Of a stretch of 64,000 nt of DNA, positions 1-9,569 are shown in pieces. Origin of the DNA: Candidatus Omnitrophota bacterium (GTDB lineage: Bacteria > Omnitrophota > Gorgyraeia > Tantalellales > Tantalellaceae); assembly GCA_014728045.1 (NCBI GenBank), contig WJMH01000025.1:1-64000 (forward strand). Reading direction: 5' to 3'. The stretch's first letter is position 1, and every line of letters begins with the position of its first letter. The position numbers and the translations under genes were made by a program. The notes beneath the pieces were generated by a model. That model did no database searches. It worked only from the letters and a program-made list of their open reading frames with translations, and was not told where the DNA came from.

Positions 1-1041
1 TGCAAAAGTCTTGATTGAAGTGAGTGGATTCTTAATCTCATGCGCCATGCCTGCGGCTAAAGTTGACACGGCTTTTAATTTCTCGCTTTTTTGAAGCTCT
101 TCACGTAGCTTGATATTCTCTTCATTTATTTGATCAATTGACCCATGAAAAAAATATTTATCAAGAACACGCTGGATATAATTTTTGAGAGGAATAAAAA
201 TTATTGAGAAAAATGTGATTATTGAAATTGCTTTTATTGTTGAATGATAACCAACGAATCTTTTAAATAACTTTTCTAATATATATACCCCGATAAAATA
301 TAAAATAGTAATTACGGAGATCAGTATTGAATACAGCAAGGTCTTTTTAATTACAATATCTATTTCTAGTAAGCGGTGCTTGATGATGGCATATGCTAAT
401 ATTGAAACAAAACATAGCATAAATAAATAACCTGATGGATAGATTTCAAGATTAAACTTTGCTAAAAAGTCAACTGATGCAAACAAAGCTATTACAAAAG
501 CCCAAAAACAATATTTCAATTGAATATGCTTGAACAGTGGGATTGAATCTTTCTGTGACCCCCAAATATATTTATTGAGGTAATAGAGTGAAATCACATA
601 AAAAGCAAAGAAAAGGAACAGGAAGGGATAGTAAGCGTAAGATATTGCTGGATAATATCCCCAAAAGAAAGTGTTTATGCCTTTGATGAAGAGATTGGTA
701 CGACTTAATATCAAAAATAAAAAGCTAAAAGAATAAGCGCACAAAATCAAAACATATTTCTTCTTATGAATGCCTATTAAGGATAATGTAAAATGTAATG
801 TTGTGCTAGGGATAAAAATAATTCCAATATAAGTGAAACGCGCCCAAAACATTGCCATTTGAATGTTTTTGGATGAGAAAAGAACCCCAAAGCCCAGCAA
901 CCATATAAAAATACTGGATGAAAGCAAAAAGAATAATTTATTTGTTGTCGAAAAGCGATTGCGGGTAAAAACAAATAGTGCCAATGCTGCTATTGCAAGG
1001 CTTGTTGCAAACATTGGGATTGAATAGGGAGATATGCTCAT
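1..1041 (-). CDS. Membrane histidine kinase (partial, 3' end outside window)
   Basis: This is the N-terminal 347 codons of a sensor histidine kinase that runs off the left edge. The first ~270 residues are strongly hydrophobic and read as about seven or eight membrane helices, like 7TM-type kinase sensor regions. A short charged coiled coil follows, then an H-box reading AAGMAHEIKNPLTS, whose His is the expected phosphorylation site. The ATP-binding domain lies outside the window. It starts 18 nt after the response regulator stop, so the two likely form one transcript and one phosphorelay. The DNA is visibly more AT-rich than the genes to its right, which may mean transfer. The signal sensed cannot be told. 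Confidence 0.85.
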   Translation of the reverse strand, partial: MSISPYSIPMFATSLAIAALALFVFTRNRFSTTNKLFFLLSSSIFIWLLGFGVLFSSKNIQMAMFWARFTYIGIIFIPSTTLHFTLSLIGIHKKKYVLILCAYSFSFLFLILSRTNLFIKGINTFFWGYYPAISYAYYPFLFLFFAFYVISLYYLNKYIWGSQKDSIPLFKHIQLKYCFWAFVIALFASVDFLAKFNLEIYPSGYLFMLCFVSILAYAIIKHRLLEIDIVIKKTLLYSILISVITILYFIGVYILEKLFKRFVGYHSTIKAISIITFFSIIFIPLKNYIQRVLDKYFFHGSIDQINEENIKLREELQKSEKLKAVSTLAAGMAHEIKNPLTSIKTFA

Positions 1042-1059
1042 TCTTTGTCTTACTCAAAT

Positions 1060-1416
1060 TTAAAACTTTTCCGCTTTCTTCAATACTTCTTCGCTTTCAA
1101 AGGGTTTGGTGATATAGTCTATAGCCCCCAATTTTACTGCCTTAGAGGCTGTTTCAACACTCTGGTAGCCGGTAGCGATGATCACTCTGGTGTCAGGGGA
1201 AACTTTCCTGACTTCCTCCAATGTTTCCAGTCCATCTTTGGCCGGCATTTTGATGTCTAGTATCATACCGTCGAATTTCCCATCCTGTATTTTCCTCACG
1301 GCTTCGTTGCCGGAAGAAGCGAAGTCCAGTTCAAAAGAATCTTCAAGGATCAGTTTAAGAGATTCTCTTATGCCTTCTTCATCGTCACATATCAAAATTC
1401 TTTTACGGTTGTCCAT
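1060..1416 (-). CDS. Single-domain response regulator
   Basis: This 118-residue CheY-like receiver domain has no output domain. The acidic pair (CDDEEG) near residue 11, the phospho-acceptor Asp in MILDIKMP near residue 53, the switch Thr in IIATGY and the conserved Lys in ITKPF are all present, so it should be phosphorylatable. It sits directly upstream of the histidine kinase gene and downstream of an XRE-cupin regulator gene. The kinase is the likely phosphodonor (inference). With no DNA-binding domain it must act through another protein or as a phosphate relay. Confidence 0.92.
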   Translation of the reverse strand: MDNRKRILICDDEEGIRESLKLILEDSFELDFASSGNEAVRKIQDGKFDGMILDIKMPAKDGLETLEEVRKVSPDTRVIIATGYQSVETASKAVKLGAIDYITKPFESEEVLKKAEKF

Positions 1417-1455
1417 TTGTTCCTCCTTAGCGAATAAGAATTCGGGTTTTTGTGT

Positions 1456-2007
1456 TTAAAGGGCCGGTGGCGAAATTATGCATATCGCTTCGGCATCCGT
1501 TTTACTCTTATTTTTGAAGGAATGTGATAAAGAAGCGTCAAAGTATAAACTATCTCCATTCTTTAGAGCATATGAATCGGAGCCTACGGTTGCTTCTATT
1601 GTTCCGCTGATCATGTATACGAATTTTTCGACACCGGGCTTATTCTTTTCTTTCTGAGTCTCGCCGCCGCTGGATATTCTGATCATAAGGGGCATGATCT
1701 TTTTGTCCATCGCGGTTTCAACGAGAAGTTCATATCTGGCTTTTTTCGAATGCATGAAGTGTTCTGTACGTCGTTTCTTCGGAACCGTTTCGATGGTTTT
1801 TGATTCTTCCTCGACTTCCCGGTAAAGTTCCGCGAGGGAAGTGTTGAGGGCCTTGCAGATCCTGTTATGTGAATCGAGCGTGCCTGTCATCTTATCGTTT
1901 TCCATGCGGCTTAAGGTAGCGAGGGCGACTCCGCTTTTTTCGGCGAGTTCTTCGAGCGTCATGCCTTTTTCTTTTCTTAGATGACGGATGCTTTTTCCGA
2001 TCTTCAT
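1456..2007 (-). CDS. XRE-family regulator with C-terminal cupin domain
   Basis: The 183-residue protein has an N-terminal helix-turn-helix of the XRE/HTH_3 type (residues ~1-60: GMTLEELAEKSGVALATLSRMEND) and a C-terminal cupin barrel (~105-180). This is the layout of PuuR-like repressors that bind small ligands. I start it at MKIGKS rather than an upstream in-frame ATG, because AGGAG lies a few bases before this codon and the HTH fold begins there. It is divergent from uvrA and the first gene of the regulator-response regulator-kinase module. The ligand and target genes are unknown. Confidence 0.88.
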   Translation of the reverse strand: MKIGKSIRHLRKEKGMTLEELAEKSGVALATLSRMENDKMTGTLDSHNRICKALNTSLAELYREVEEESKTIETVPKKRRTEHFMHSKKARYELLVETAMDKKIMPLMIRISSGGETQKEKNKPGVEKFVYMISGTIEATVGSDSYALKNGDSLYFDASLSHSFKNKSKTDAEAICIISPPAL

Positions 2008-2044
2008 ATGTATCTCCTTTCGCTGTTGCGGCAATATTACCAAT

Positions 2045-2073
2045 AATATACAGCACATTTTGCTTATTATCAA
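2045..2073 (-). promoter_or_regulatory. Sigma70-type promoter for the XRE-cupin module
   Basis: On the minus strand TTGATA (2073-2068) is followed after 17 nt by TATATT (2050-2045). Transcription would start near 2038, giving a leader of about 30 nt before the XRE start at 2007. Identified by eye. Confidence 0.6.
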
Positions 2074-2109
2074 ATGAAATTTTTAATATGATTAAAAAAA
2101 TCGGCCTGC

Positions 2110-2138
2110 TTGTCCTTCATAATTACTTATGCTACAAT
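2110..2138 (+). promoter_or_regulatory. Promoter placing the uvrA start at the transcription start
   Basis: TTGTCC (2110-2115), a 17-nt spacer and TACAAT (2133-2138) predict initiation near 2145, within a few bases of the ATG at 2147. No Shine-Dalgarno sequence precedes that ATG. The uvrA message therefore looks leaderless, and the in-frame ATG at 2129 would lie inside the promoter. Confidence 0.55.
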
Positions 2139-2146
2139 TAACATCT

Positions 2147-4939
2147 ATGGGAAAAGAAAATATATATATCAAAGGGGCCCGGGAGCACAATCTCAAGAAC
2201 ATCAATGTTCAGATACCAAGAGACGTTATGTGTGTTATTACCGGGCTTTCCGGCTCCGGCAAATCGTCCCTTGCCTTTGACACCCTATATGCGGAAGGGC
2301 AGAGACGTTATGTGGAGTCCCTGTCTAGTTACGCAAGACAGTTCATCGAACAACTGCAAAAACCTCACATGGATTACATAGAGGGTCTTTCTCCGACCAT
2401 AAGTATCGAACAAAGATCGGGGGGGCGTAACCCCAGGTCCACGGTGGGGACGCAAACCGAGATATACGATTATCTCAGGGTTCTTTTTTCCAGGATAGGC
2501 GTGCAGCATTGCCCCAATTGCGGCAAGGAGATCACAAGCCAGAGCTCGCAGCAGATAGTGGACCGCATCCTGTCACTGCCCGAAGGGTCCAGGATCTTGA
2601 TCCTTGCTCCTCTTGTAAGGGGTAGAAAGGGCGAACATGTAGAGATAATGAAGAACGCCCGGAAAGAGGGGCTGATAAGAGTAAGGCTCGACGGGAATAT
2701 CACGGATATAGGCGATAGTATACCTCGTCTGAACAAAAAGGTGAAACATACGATCGAAGCCGTTGTGGACCGTCTGGTGGTAAAACAGGGGATACGCTCA
2801 AGGCTTTCAGATTCGGTGGAGATAGCTCTTAAACTGGGCGAGGGCATTATCATTGTAGCCCCGGCGGAAAAAGGCCAGAAAGGACTGCCCCGGGATATCC
2901 TTTTCAGCGAGCAGAACGCGTGCGTAGAATGCGGGATAAGTTTTGAAAAACTCGCGCCGAGGAATTTTTCTTTCAACAGTCCTTACGGGGCATGTCCGGC
3001 GTGCAATGGTCTGGGCAATAAAATGGAAATAGATCTGGATTTGCTCATCCCGGATAAGTCAGAACCATTGTTAAAGGCCGTTGTTCCGTGGAAACGCGGC
3101 GGGAAGGGGATCGTGCTTCATTACCGCAGGCAGCTCAGAAAGCTGGCCCGTTACTGGGGATTTGATTATGACCAGCCTTTTGAGGACCTCTCCGCCAAGC
3201 AGAAAGAACTGGTCCTGTACGGTGATGATGAGACAGGCTTCGAAGGTGTCGTCCCGAACCTTGAGCGCAGGTTCCAGCATTCAGAAAGTGACTTTATCAA
3301 AGAAATGATAAGCAAATTCATGTCAGTTCAGCCGTGTCCGCAGTGCAAAGGCCAGAGACTCAGGGCCGAATCGCTGAATGTATTCATAGGCGGGAAGAAT
3401 ATAGCCGATGTGAGCAGTATGTCCATAATCCAGGCAAGGAAATATTTTTCAAAGCTTGAACTGGGACCCATGAAGAAGAAGATCGCCGAGGAATCACTCA
3501 AAGAAATACAGTCGAGACTTGATTTCATGGTCAATGTGGGTCTTGATTATCTTACTCTTGACAGGAAGAGTAATACCCTTTCGGGGGGTGAGGACCAGCG
3601 GATCCGTCTGGCGACGCAGATAGGCGCCGGGCTGGTGGGAGTTTTGTACGTTTTGGATGAACCCAGCATCGGATTGCACCAGAGGGACAATCAGAAACTT
3701 TTAGATACACTTTTCGCCCTGCGCGACCTGGGGAACACTCTTGTGGTGGTAGAACATGATGAGGCCACGATCAGGCGAGCTGACCACATTATAGATCTTG
3801 GTCCCGGGGCCGGGGAACACGGGGGCAGGATAGTCGCGGAGGGAAAACTGGAGGATATACTCAAGTCCGAAAGATCTCTCACCGGCAAGTATTTGCGGGG
3901 AGATTACAAGATAGAGGTGCCGGAGTTCCGGCGCAAAAGTGCTAAGAACAGAAGGCTTAAGATCGTCGGTGCCGCTGAACATAATCTACGGAACATAGAC
4001 GTGCCGATACCCCTTGGAGTATTCAACTGTGTCACAGGGGTTTCAGGTTCCGGAAAAAGCACCTTGGTCGACGAGATACTCTACCGTGCCCTGGCCAAGA
4101 AGTTCTACCGGAGTAAGCTGAGGCCCGGGAAGCATAAAAGGATCAATGGTCTGCAGAATATCGACAAGGTCATCGTTATAGACCAGTCGCCGATCGGAAG
4201 GACCCCCAGGTCCAACCCAGCCACATACACCGGCGCTTTTGACCCCATACGCAAGCTTTTCAGCTCGCTACCTGAATCAAGGATGCGCGGCTATAAACCG
4301 GGCAGATTTAGTTTCAATGTAAAAGGCGGAAGGTGCGAAGCCTGCCAGGGGGACGGGGTCAAAAAGATAGAGATGCATTTTTTGCCAGATGTCTACGTGC
4401 AATGCCAGGTTTGTGACGGCAAACGCTTTAATGACCAAACGTTAGAGATCAGATATAAAGGCTACACCATTTCCGATATACTCGAGATGAGCGTCGAAGA
4501 AGCCCTAAGCGTATTCGAGAACATACCTTCTATAAGCAATAAGCTGATCACGCTGAACGATGTGGGCCTTGGGTATATCCGACTGGGGCAGCCGGCAACT
4601 ACCTTGTCCGGGGGTGAAGCGCAGAGGGTAAAACTCTCGACGGAACTTTCCAAGACCGCAACGGGCAGGACTTTGTATATTCTTGACGAGCCAACAACCG
4701 GGCTCCACTTCGCTGATATACACAAGTTGCTTGATGTTCTTCATGCTCTTGTATCGACTGGCAATACCGTTCTTGTCATAGAACACAACCTTGATGTTAT
4801 TAAATCCGCTGATAATATAATAGATCTGGGACCGGAAGGCGGAGATAAGGGAGGCAGGCTCGTCGCAACCGGAACTCCAGAGGATATAGCTCAAAATAAA
4901 AGCTCTTATACCGGTAAATATCTAAAAAAAGTCCTTTAA
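2147..4939 (+). CDS. uvrA: Excinuclease ABC subunit A
   Basis: UvrA recognises DNA damage as a dimer and loads UvrB in nucleotide excision repair. The ~930-residue length is normal. It has two ABC ATPase modules, with Walker A motifs GLSGSGKSS (start) and GVSGSGKST (middle), two signature motifs, and zinc-finger cysteine pairs (CPNC...; CEAC...CQVC). The first signature reads LSGGEDQR, with Asp (residue ~483) where UvrA normally has Ala. The second is the usual LSGGEAQR. It stands alone, divergent from the XRE module. I prefer the ATG at 2147 over 2129 because the family N-terminus ([15 protein letters not shown]) begins here and a promoter covers 2129. Confidence 0.97.
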   Translation: MGKENIYIKGAREHNLKNINVQIPRDVMCVITGLSGSGKSSLAFDTLYAEGQRRYVESLSSYARQFIEQLQKPHMDYIEGLSPTISIEQRSGGRNPRSTVGTQTEIYDYLRVLFSRIGVQHCPNCGKEITSQSSQQIVDRILSLPEGSRILILAPLVRGRKGEHVEIMKNARKEGLIRVRLDGNITDIGDSIPRLNKKVKHTIEAVVDRLVVKQGIRSRLSDSVEIALKLGEGIIIVAPAEKGQKGLPRDILFSEQNACVECGISFEKLAPRNFSFNSPYGACPACNGLGNKMEIDLDLLIPDKSEPLLKAVVPWKRGGKGIVLHYRRQLRKLARYWGFDYDQPFEDLSAKQKELVLYGDDETGFEGVVPNLERRFQHSESDFIKEMISKFMSVQPCPQCKGQRLRAESLNVFIGGKNIADVSSMSIIQARKYFSKLELGPMKKKIAEESLKEIQSRLDFMVNVGLDYLTLDRKSNTLSGGEDQRIRLATQIGAGLVGVLYVLDEPSIGLHQRDNQKLLDTLFALRDLGNTLVVVEHDEATIRRADHIIDLGPGAGEHGGRIVAEGKLEDILKSERSLTGKYLRGDYKIEVPEFRRKSAKNRRLKIVGAAEHNLRNIDVPIPLGVFNCVTGVSGSGKSTLVDEILYRALAKKFYRSKLRPGKHKRINGLQNIDKVIVIDQSPIGRTPRSNPATYTGAFDPIRKLFSSLPESRMRGYKPGRFSFNVKGGRCEACQGDGVKKIEMHFLPDVYVQCQVCDGKRFNDQTLEIRYKGYTISDILEMSVEEALSVFENIPSISNKLITLNDVGLGYIRLGQPATTLSGGEAQRVKLSTELSKTATGRTLYILDEPTTGLHFADIHKLLDVLHALVSTGNTVLVIEHNLDVIKSADNIIDLGPEGGDKGGRLVATGTPEDIAQNKSSYTGKYLKKVL

Positions 4940-5018
4940 GTGAGTTCAATCCCCGGCCATAAATAAATATCTTGATGTAGCCTGTTTATTCTGTTAGCAT
5001 AATACAAAACCCTTACCA

Positions 5019-5035
5019 TATAATTAACCTATAAT
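5019..5035 (+). promoter_or_regulatory. Two -10-like TATAAT boxes before the TPR-Exb operon
   Basis: TATAAT occurs at 5019-5024 and again at 5030-5035, just before the ATG at 5049, which has no Shine-Dalgarno sequence. Initiation from the second box would give a leader of only ~7 nt. No convincing -35 element pairs with either box at 17 nt. Confidence 0.4.
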
Positions 5036-5048
5036 TGGCATATAAAAG

Positions 5049-7529
5049 ATGAAAACCAACAGGATCATTTGCTTTTTGCTCACGGTTTTGCTATCGTGCT
5101 GGTGTTCTTTATCCGAGTGTGAGGAACAGGCAGTACACTCGGAACTGGATTTTGCCCGCAAAGCCATAAATGACGGTTTCTATGGCCTGGCTGAGTCAAA
5201 ATTGAGCGCTTTGCTAGTGACGGGCATACCAAAACAGATCGAGGGTGAAGTACACCTTCTTTTGGGGCGGGTGTATTTCGAACAGGACCTACCGGCAAAA
5301 GCGCTCACCGAATTCAACCTTGTTCTCGATAATTTCCAGAAAGGAGAGCTGTCCGCTGCGGCCTCTTACTGGATTGCTGAAGTATATTTTGCCGAAGGGG
5401 ACTATAAGCAAGCCCTCTCGCATTACCAGCAGGTGATGAAGTCCTACTCGACAAGCGAATATGCCCCTTTTGCTTATTATTCAGAAGCATGGTGCTATGA
5501 GAAAATGGGTGAATATCAGGTCGCAATTGAAGCTTTCCGGGAAGTGGTAGAACTGTATGACACGAGCGAGCTTGCCGTTAAAGCCAAGTACAAAATAGCA
5601 GAGATACTCTATAAGTCCAGCCTATACCGGGAGGCAATTACTGAACTCAAATCATTCGTCAAAGAGTATCCGGTGAACGAACGCATATTCGATGCCTATT
5701 ATATGCTGGGGGACTGCCACTATAAACTTGAAGAGTTCCCGGAGGCAATAGTTGATCTCAAAAACGCGTTGCAGGGAAGGATCGACAAGCCCTGGTCGGC
5801 GATAGCCGAGTATAAGATAGCGCGGTCATATCTGGAGACAGGGGATCCCTCGACAGCTAAAGGATGGTTCGAGATGTCCGCCGAAGACGCCCGGCAGCCC
5901 TCAGCAAAGAGTGCTGCTTTGATGGGAGCGGCCAGCATCCATCTTAAGAATGCGGAAGAGGGGACTGACCCCGGTGCGATGGAAAATGCGATCGGATTGT
6001 ACAACAGGATAATAGATAATATCCCACAGAACGAATGGACGGATGACGCGCATTACTGGAAGGGTGAGATCCTCTATAGGAAAGGCGAGCTGCGCGAGGC
6101 GGTTAATGTCTACGAGCAGGCCCTTAACAGGTTTCCTAACGGCGAGTTCTCTGATGAAATGAACTATAATCTCGGCTGGGTCTATCTTGGCCTTGGAGAA
6201 GAGCAAAATGCTCTTGAGTGTTTTGACAGGACCGTTGAGCGGTCGGATAACGAGGATCTTGTTGTCAGCGCTCTGTGCAGTATAGGTGATATCCTCCAGG
6301 GTTCCGGAAAGAACGATCAGGCCGTCGATGTCTATGACCGCGTCCTGAGGGACTTTCCCAACAGTATTCTGGCCGACAGCGCACAATACGAGGTAGGCAC
6401 TTTGCTCAAGAAGATGAACAGGACGGACGCGGCGATCCTGGCGTTCCGTTCTCTGCTGGTCAATTTCCCCCGATCAGGACTCCTCGATAAAGCGCACTAT
6501 CAGCTGGGGGAGCTATACGCCCAGAAGGGAGACTACGTTTCGTCGATCGGCCAGTACGATCGCATAATCAATGACTTCCGCAAGAGTGCGCTGGTGAATG
6601 AGGCCCGCCTGAAAAAAGCTAATTCACTTTATAATGCAGCCAGATATGACGAAGCCGCGAAGATATACGAGAAACTGATCAAGTTATCGGATATGGATGA
6701 TGACCTCGCGCAAAGAGCCAGATATCACGCCGGCTGGACATATTATAAGATGGGTAAGGAGAAAAAAGCGCTTGAGATATTCGATCAGATCCCCGATCAG
6801 CCCGGCGGAAATCGTTTTTTACCCGGAGCGAAGCTCTGGTTTGGTGAATACTTCTACAAGAAAGGTGATTTTCAGAAAGCTCGGAGATATCTGAAAGAAG
6901 TTATCGACGAATATCCGGACAGTACTTTTGCTGATGATGCCGCATATACATTGGGATGGGCGCTATATGATGATGACCGTATCCAGGAAAGCCTTGAACA
7001 ATTCCAGGGGATAGTGAAGGAGCGGCCCGGCAGTAAATGGGCGCCAAGGGCAATATTGGCTCTCGGGGATATCCATAAAAAGAAAGCGGATTACTTAAAG
7101 GCAGTATCCAAATATAAAACCCTCATTAAGAATTACCCCGATAGCGGCATAACGAATATCGCGAATAATCGCATCGGGCTTATTCTCAAACTGCAGGAGA
7201 AATATCCTCTGGCGGTTGAGTATTTCCGTGTAGCGCTTACCAGGGAGAATTCGGATATCAACGCCCAGATTCAGTTCGATATCGCGGAATGTCTGGAAAG
7301 AGCTGGCGATCTGGAAGAAGCGGTGGGGGCGTACATGAAAGTCGAGTATGACTATCCCCGCGGTGAATTCTGGGTTATGCGCGCGCATCTAAAGTGCGCC
7401 GAACTTCTTGAGAGAATGGGTGAATATAAAAGAGCCTTCACCATATACCAGAAACTCTCCGAAGGAGAGGGCCAGGAGGCTCGAATTGCCAAAGAGAAAC
7501 TTAAACTTTTAGGTCAATATGCCAGATAA
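5049..7529 (+). CDS. Large exported TPR protein of the ExbBD-TonB operon
   Basis: The 826-residue protein begins with a Sec-type signal peptide (hydrophobic residues ~6-22) and then consists almost wholly of tetratricopeptide-like helical repeats, roughly twenty. Recurrent hallmarks are A-x-Y-x-x-G-x-x-Y and F-P-x-S/N-x-x-A/D-D-A. Repeats of this style occur in BamD/CpoB-like periplasmic scaffolds. It leads an operon with ExbB, ExbD and a TonB-like protein (41-nt gap to exbB), so I infer that it works with this energy-transducing complex in the periplasm, as CpoB does with Tol-Pal. No lipobox Cys is clear at the end of the signal. The exact partner is unknown. Confidence 0.85.
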   Translation: MKTNRIICFLLTVLLSCWCSLSECEEQAVHSELDFARKAINDGFYGLAESKLSALLVTGIPKQIEGEVHLLLGRVYFEQDLPAKALTEFNLVLDNFQKGELSAAASYWIAEVYFAEGDYKQALSHYQQVMKSYSTSEYAPFAYYSEAWCYEKMGEYQVAIEAFREVVELYDTSELAVKAKYKIAEILYKSSLYREAITELKSFVKEYPVNERIFDAYYMLGDCHYKLEEFPEAIVDLKNALQGRIDKPWSAIAEYKIARSYLETGDPSTAKGWFEMSAEDARQPSAKSAALMGAASIHLKNAEEGTDPGAMENAIGLYNRIIDNIPQNEWTDDAHYWKGEILYRKGELREAVNVYEQALNRFPNGEFSDEMNYNLGWVYLGLGEEQNALECFDRTVERSDNEDLVVSALCSIGDILQGSGKNDQAVDVYDRVLRDFPNSILADSAQYEVGTLLKKMNRTDAAILAFRSLLVNFPRSGLLDKAHYQLGELYAQKGDYVSSIGQYDRIINDFRKSALVNEARLKKANSLYNAARYDEAAKIYEKLIKLSDMDDDLAQRARYHAGWTYYKMGKEKKALEIFDQIPDQPGGNRFLPGAKLWFGEYFYKKGDFQKARRYLKEVIDEYPDSTFADDAAYTLGWALYDDDRIQESLEQFQGIVKERPGSKWAPRAILALGDIHKKKADYLKAVSKYKTLIKNYPDSGITNIANNRIGLILKLQEKYPLAVEYFRVALTRENSDINAQIQFDIAECLERAGDLEEAVGAYMKVEYDYPRGEFWVMRAHLKCAELLERMGEYKRAFTIYQKLSEGEGQEARIAKEKLKLLGQYAR

Positions 7530-7569
7530 TACCGAACTGGCAGTATGATGTCCAAAAGGAGGAAAAAAG

Positions 7570-8202
7570 ATGTGGGATCTTATAGTTAAAGGCGGACCGT
7601 TGATGTTTCTTATAATCATGTGTTCAGTGATCGCTTTTGCGGTCGTTCTGGAGAAGCTGTGGCATTTGCGGCGAGCGGAAATAAATACCGAGGATTTCAT
7701 GGAGGATATAGCCGAGACACTTAAACGGAATAGAATAGTCGAGGCGATAGATAAATGCAATGCCATGCCAGGGCCGATCGCGCAGATCCTGAAAGCGGGA
7801 ATACTTAAACACGACAGACCCCGCACGGAAATCAAGGAAGCTATAGAAGACGCCGGACTTCATGAAGTGCCAAGACTTGAGAAGAACCTCAGTGCTCTGG
7901 CGACAATAGCCCATATAACTCCGCTATTGGGACTACTGGGTACCGTAACGGGTATGGTGCGCTCATTTCAGGTAATTGAACAGAAAGCCACTGCTTTAAT
8001 GTCCGTGAACCCTGGAGACCTGGCCGGCGGGATATGGGAGGCGCTTATCACTACTGTAGCCGGTCTGGCTGTCGCTATACCCACTTACGTGGCCTATAAT
8101 TTTCTGGTGAGCAAGGTTGACGGGTTCGTTCTGGAGATGGAGAAAAGCGCAACAGATGTCATAAACATACTCGGCATCAAGAGGGATGAAGATGAAATTT
8201 AA
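7570..8202 (+). CDS. exbB: ExbB/TolQ/MotA-family proton channel subunit
   Basis: This 210-residue inner-membrane protein is the channel subunit that, with ExbD/TolR, converts proton flow into force on TonB/TolA. It has the family pattern of one N-terminal helix (residues ~12-32), a long cytoplasmic loop and two C-terminal helices. The conserved segment around THIITPLLGLLGTVTGM-type residues (here AHITPLLGLLGTVTGM) and the Thr-rich last helix (LITTVAGLAVAIPTYVAY) are present. A strong AAAGGAGG-like site precedes the ATG. It overlaps exbD by a few codons, consistent with coupled translation. ExbB and TolQ cannot be told apart by sequence alone. Confidence 0.93.
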   Translation: MWDLIVKGGPLMFLIIMCSVIAFAVVLEKLWHLRRAEINTEDFMEDIAETLKRNRIVEAIDKCNAMPGPIAQILKAGILKHDRPRTEIKEAIEDAGLHEVPRLEKNLSALATIAHITPLLGLLGTVTGMVRSFQVIEQKATALMSVNPGDLAGGIWEALITTVAGLAVAIPTYVAYNFLVSKVDGFVLEMEKSATDVINILGIKRDEDEI

Positions 8203-8584
8203 AAGAAAAGTATTTCTCGAAAAAGGACGCTTGGATATCACGCCGCTCATTGACGTGGTCTTTTTGCTTCTTATCTTTTTCATGCTTACCTCGAGCTTCA
8301 TCTTTCAGCCGGGCATACGGGTTAACCTTCCCAAGGCTGTCACCAGCGAAGTACTGCACAAAGAGTTGTTGATAGTGACCGTAACAGAGGATAATCAGAT
8401 ACTTTTGAATGACAGGCCGGTCAGCAGCGATGAGCTCTTATCCCGGATAACAATGGCTGCCAGGGACGGTCAGTCTCTGCTCATTAGGTCTGATAAGAGA
8501 GCGGATATGGGCAAGGTTATCGAGGTCTGGGATATATGTAGGCGCATGGACATTAAACAGATCAACATCGCCACGACGCAATGA
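8192..8584 (+). CDS. exbD: ExbD/TolR-family biopolymer transport protein
   Basis: The ~130-residue protein has one N-terminal membrane helix and a periplasmic domain. The motif DITPLIDVVFLLLIFFML carries the membrane Asp used for proton translocation in ExbD/TolR. Two start codons are possible. AAGAGGG touches the ATG at 8186 but is 6 nt from the ATG at 8192, so I chose 8192. It overlaps the end of exbB and its stop overlaps the start of the TonB-like gene (ATGA). Confidence 0.92.
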   Translation: MKFKRKVFLEKGRLDITPLIDVVFLLLIFFMLTSSFIFQPGIRVNLPKAVTSEVLHKELLIVTVTEDNQILLNDRPVSSDELLSRITMAARDGQSLLIRSDKRADMGKVIEVWDICRRMDIKQINIATTQ

Positions 8585-9285
8585 CCATGATAAGCAGGAA
8601 TCTGACAATAGCATTGGTTGTATCGCTGGCAGCGCATGTTTTCGGTGTGTCCGCGGTGAAAATCATCACTCCTGAGGACATGAGGCGAAAAGGCGCATAT
8701 ACCCGTGTAGATTTTCTCGGACCGCTTTTGAAGAAAACCGCCTTCGATATAATGCTTGAGAATATAGCGACGGTGAAGAGTACTACGTACAGGTTTTCTG
8801 ATATAGATCCTCGAGAAGGCTATCTTCAGGTGGATATCTCCAGGAAGGAATCATTGGTTCCGGTCTTTCCGGATTACCAGGAAGAGAAGATGGACGTGCT
8901 CGTTCTTGATTATCTCAAGGAGACCAAGGCGGTCCCGAAACTCAATCTGGGCACCGGACAGAATAAATATCTACTGCCCGGATGGGGTGGCGCCCGGAGC
9001 TCTTCGAAAGAGCCCCGGAAAGTCATTTACAGGGCGGACCCACCGCTCATCATGAGCGGGTTCTACGGGGATAGATCGGCTTACGGCATAAGGATGAGCG
9101 TGTTGGTAGCCCCCGACGGCCAGGTCAAACAGGCCGAGCCGCTTACTACGACAGGCTACCCCCAGCTTGATATGATGATTTCGGAATTCGTGCGCAGCTG
9201 GATATTTGAACCAGCTCCGGAATATGATTACCGGGAGAAATGGCACGTTGTTGACGTTACTTTGAAGGCGGGTGCATACAGATGA
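8581..9285 (+). CDS. TonB-like energy transducer
   Basis: The 234-residue protein has an N-terminal membrane anchor (residues ~8-28) and a C-terminal TonB-family domain (~155-232). The signature of that domain is visible: a strand with V-x-x-D-G-x-V-x-x-A, then a helix and SWIFEPAP. The middle part lacks the long Pro-rich rod of classical TonB. It follows ExbB/ExbD with a 4-nt overlap and should couple their proton-driven motion to an envelope partner. The TPR protein or an outer-membrane receptor are candidates (inference). Confidence 0.85.
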   Translation: MTMISRNLTIALVVSLAAHVFGVSAVKIITPEDMRRKGAYTRVDFLGPLLKKTAFDIMLENIATVKSTTYRFSDIDPREGYLQVDISRKESLVPVFPDYQEEKMDVLVLDYLKETKAVPKLNLGTGQNKYLLPGWGGARSSSKEPRKVIYRADPPLIMSGFYGDRSAYGIRMSVLVAPDGQVKQAEPLTTTGYPQLDMMISEFVRSWIFEPAPEYDYREKWHVVDVTLKAGAYR

Positions 9286-9569
9286 TAGAACTGGACATAT
9301 CAATGGCACTTTTTCTGTATCTGCTTTTCACTGCCGTGTTCATACTGCTGCTATGGTCGTTCTTTGATTTCGGGACGAAACTGAAAACATTTTCTTCCGA
9401 TGAAAAATATCTCTGGCATTGTCCCATATGCACTAATACATACGTGGACAGCAGGCATGATGATATATCAAAATGCCCGAGGTGCGGGAGTTACAATCAA
9501 AGAAGCAAATTAGAAGATTTTGACGGATATAAAGATCCAGCGAAAGCTGTGAAGGGAGGTGAAGGATGA
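9282..9569 (+). CDS. Small membrane protein with a C-terminal zinc ribbon
   Basis: The 95-residue protein has one strongly hydrophobic helix (~8-26) and then a four-cysteine zinc ribbon (HCPICTNTY and SKCPRCGSY, residues ~46-70). I do not recognise a named family. The gene overlaps the TonB-like gene by 4 nt and the next gene by 4 nt, so it belongs to the ExbBD operon. It probably sits in the inner membrane with the ribbon in the cytoplasm (inference). Confidence 0.75.
   Translation: MIELDISMALFLYLLFTAVFILLLWSFFDFGTKLKTFSSDEKYLWHCPICTNTYVDSRHDDISKCPRCGSYNQRSKLEDFDGYKDPAKAVKGGEG

Noticed and set aside
777-974. A short open frame on the minus strand inside the histidine kinase gene
   Set aside because: It lies in another frame of the kinase gene, whose own frame runs unbroken from 1041 to the window edge with a clear H-box.
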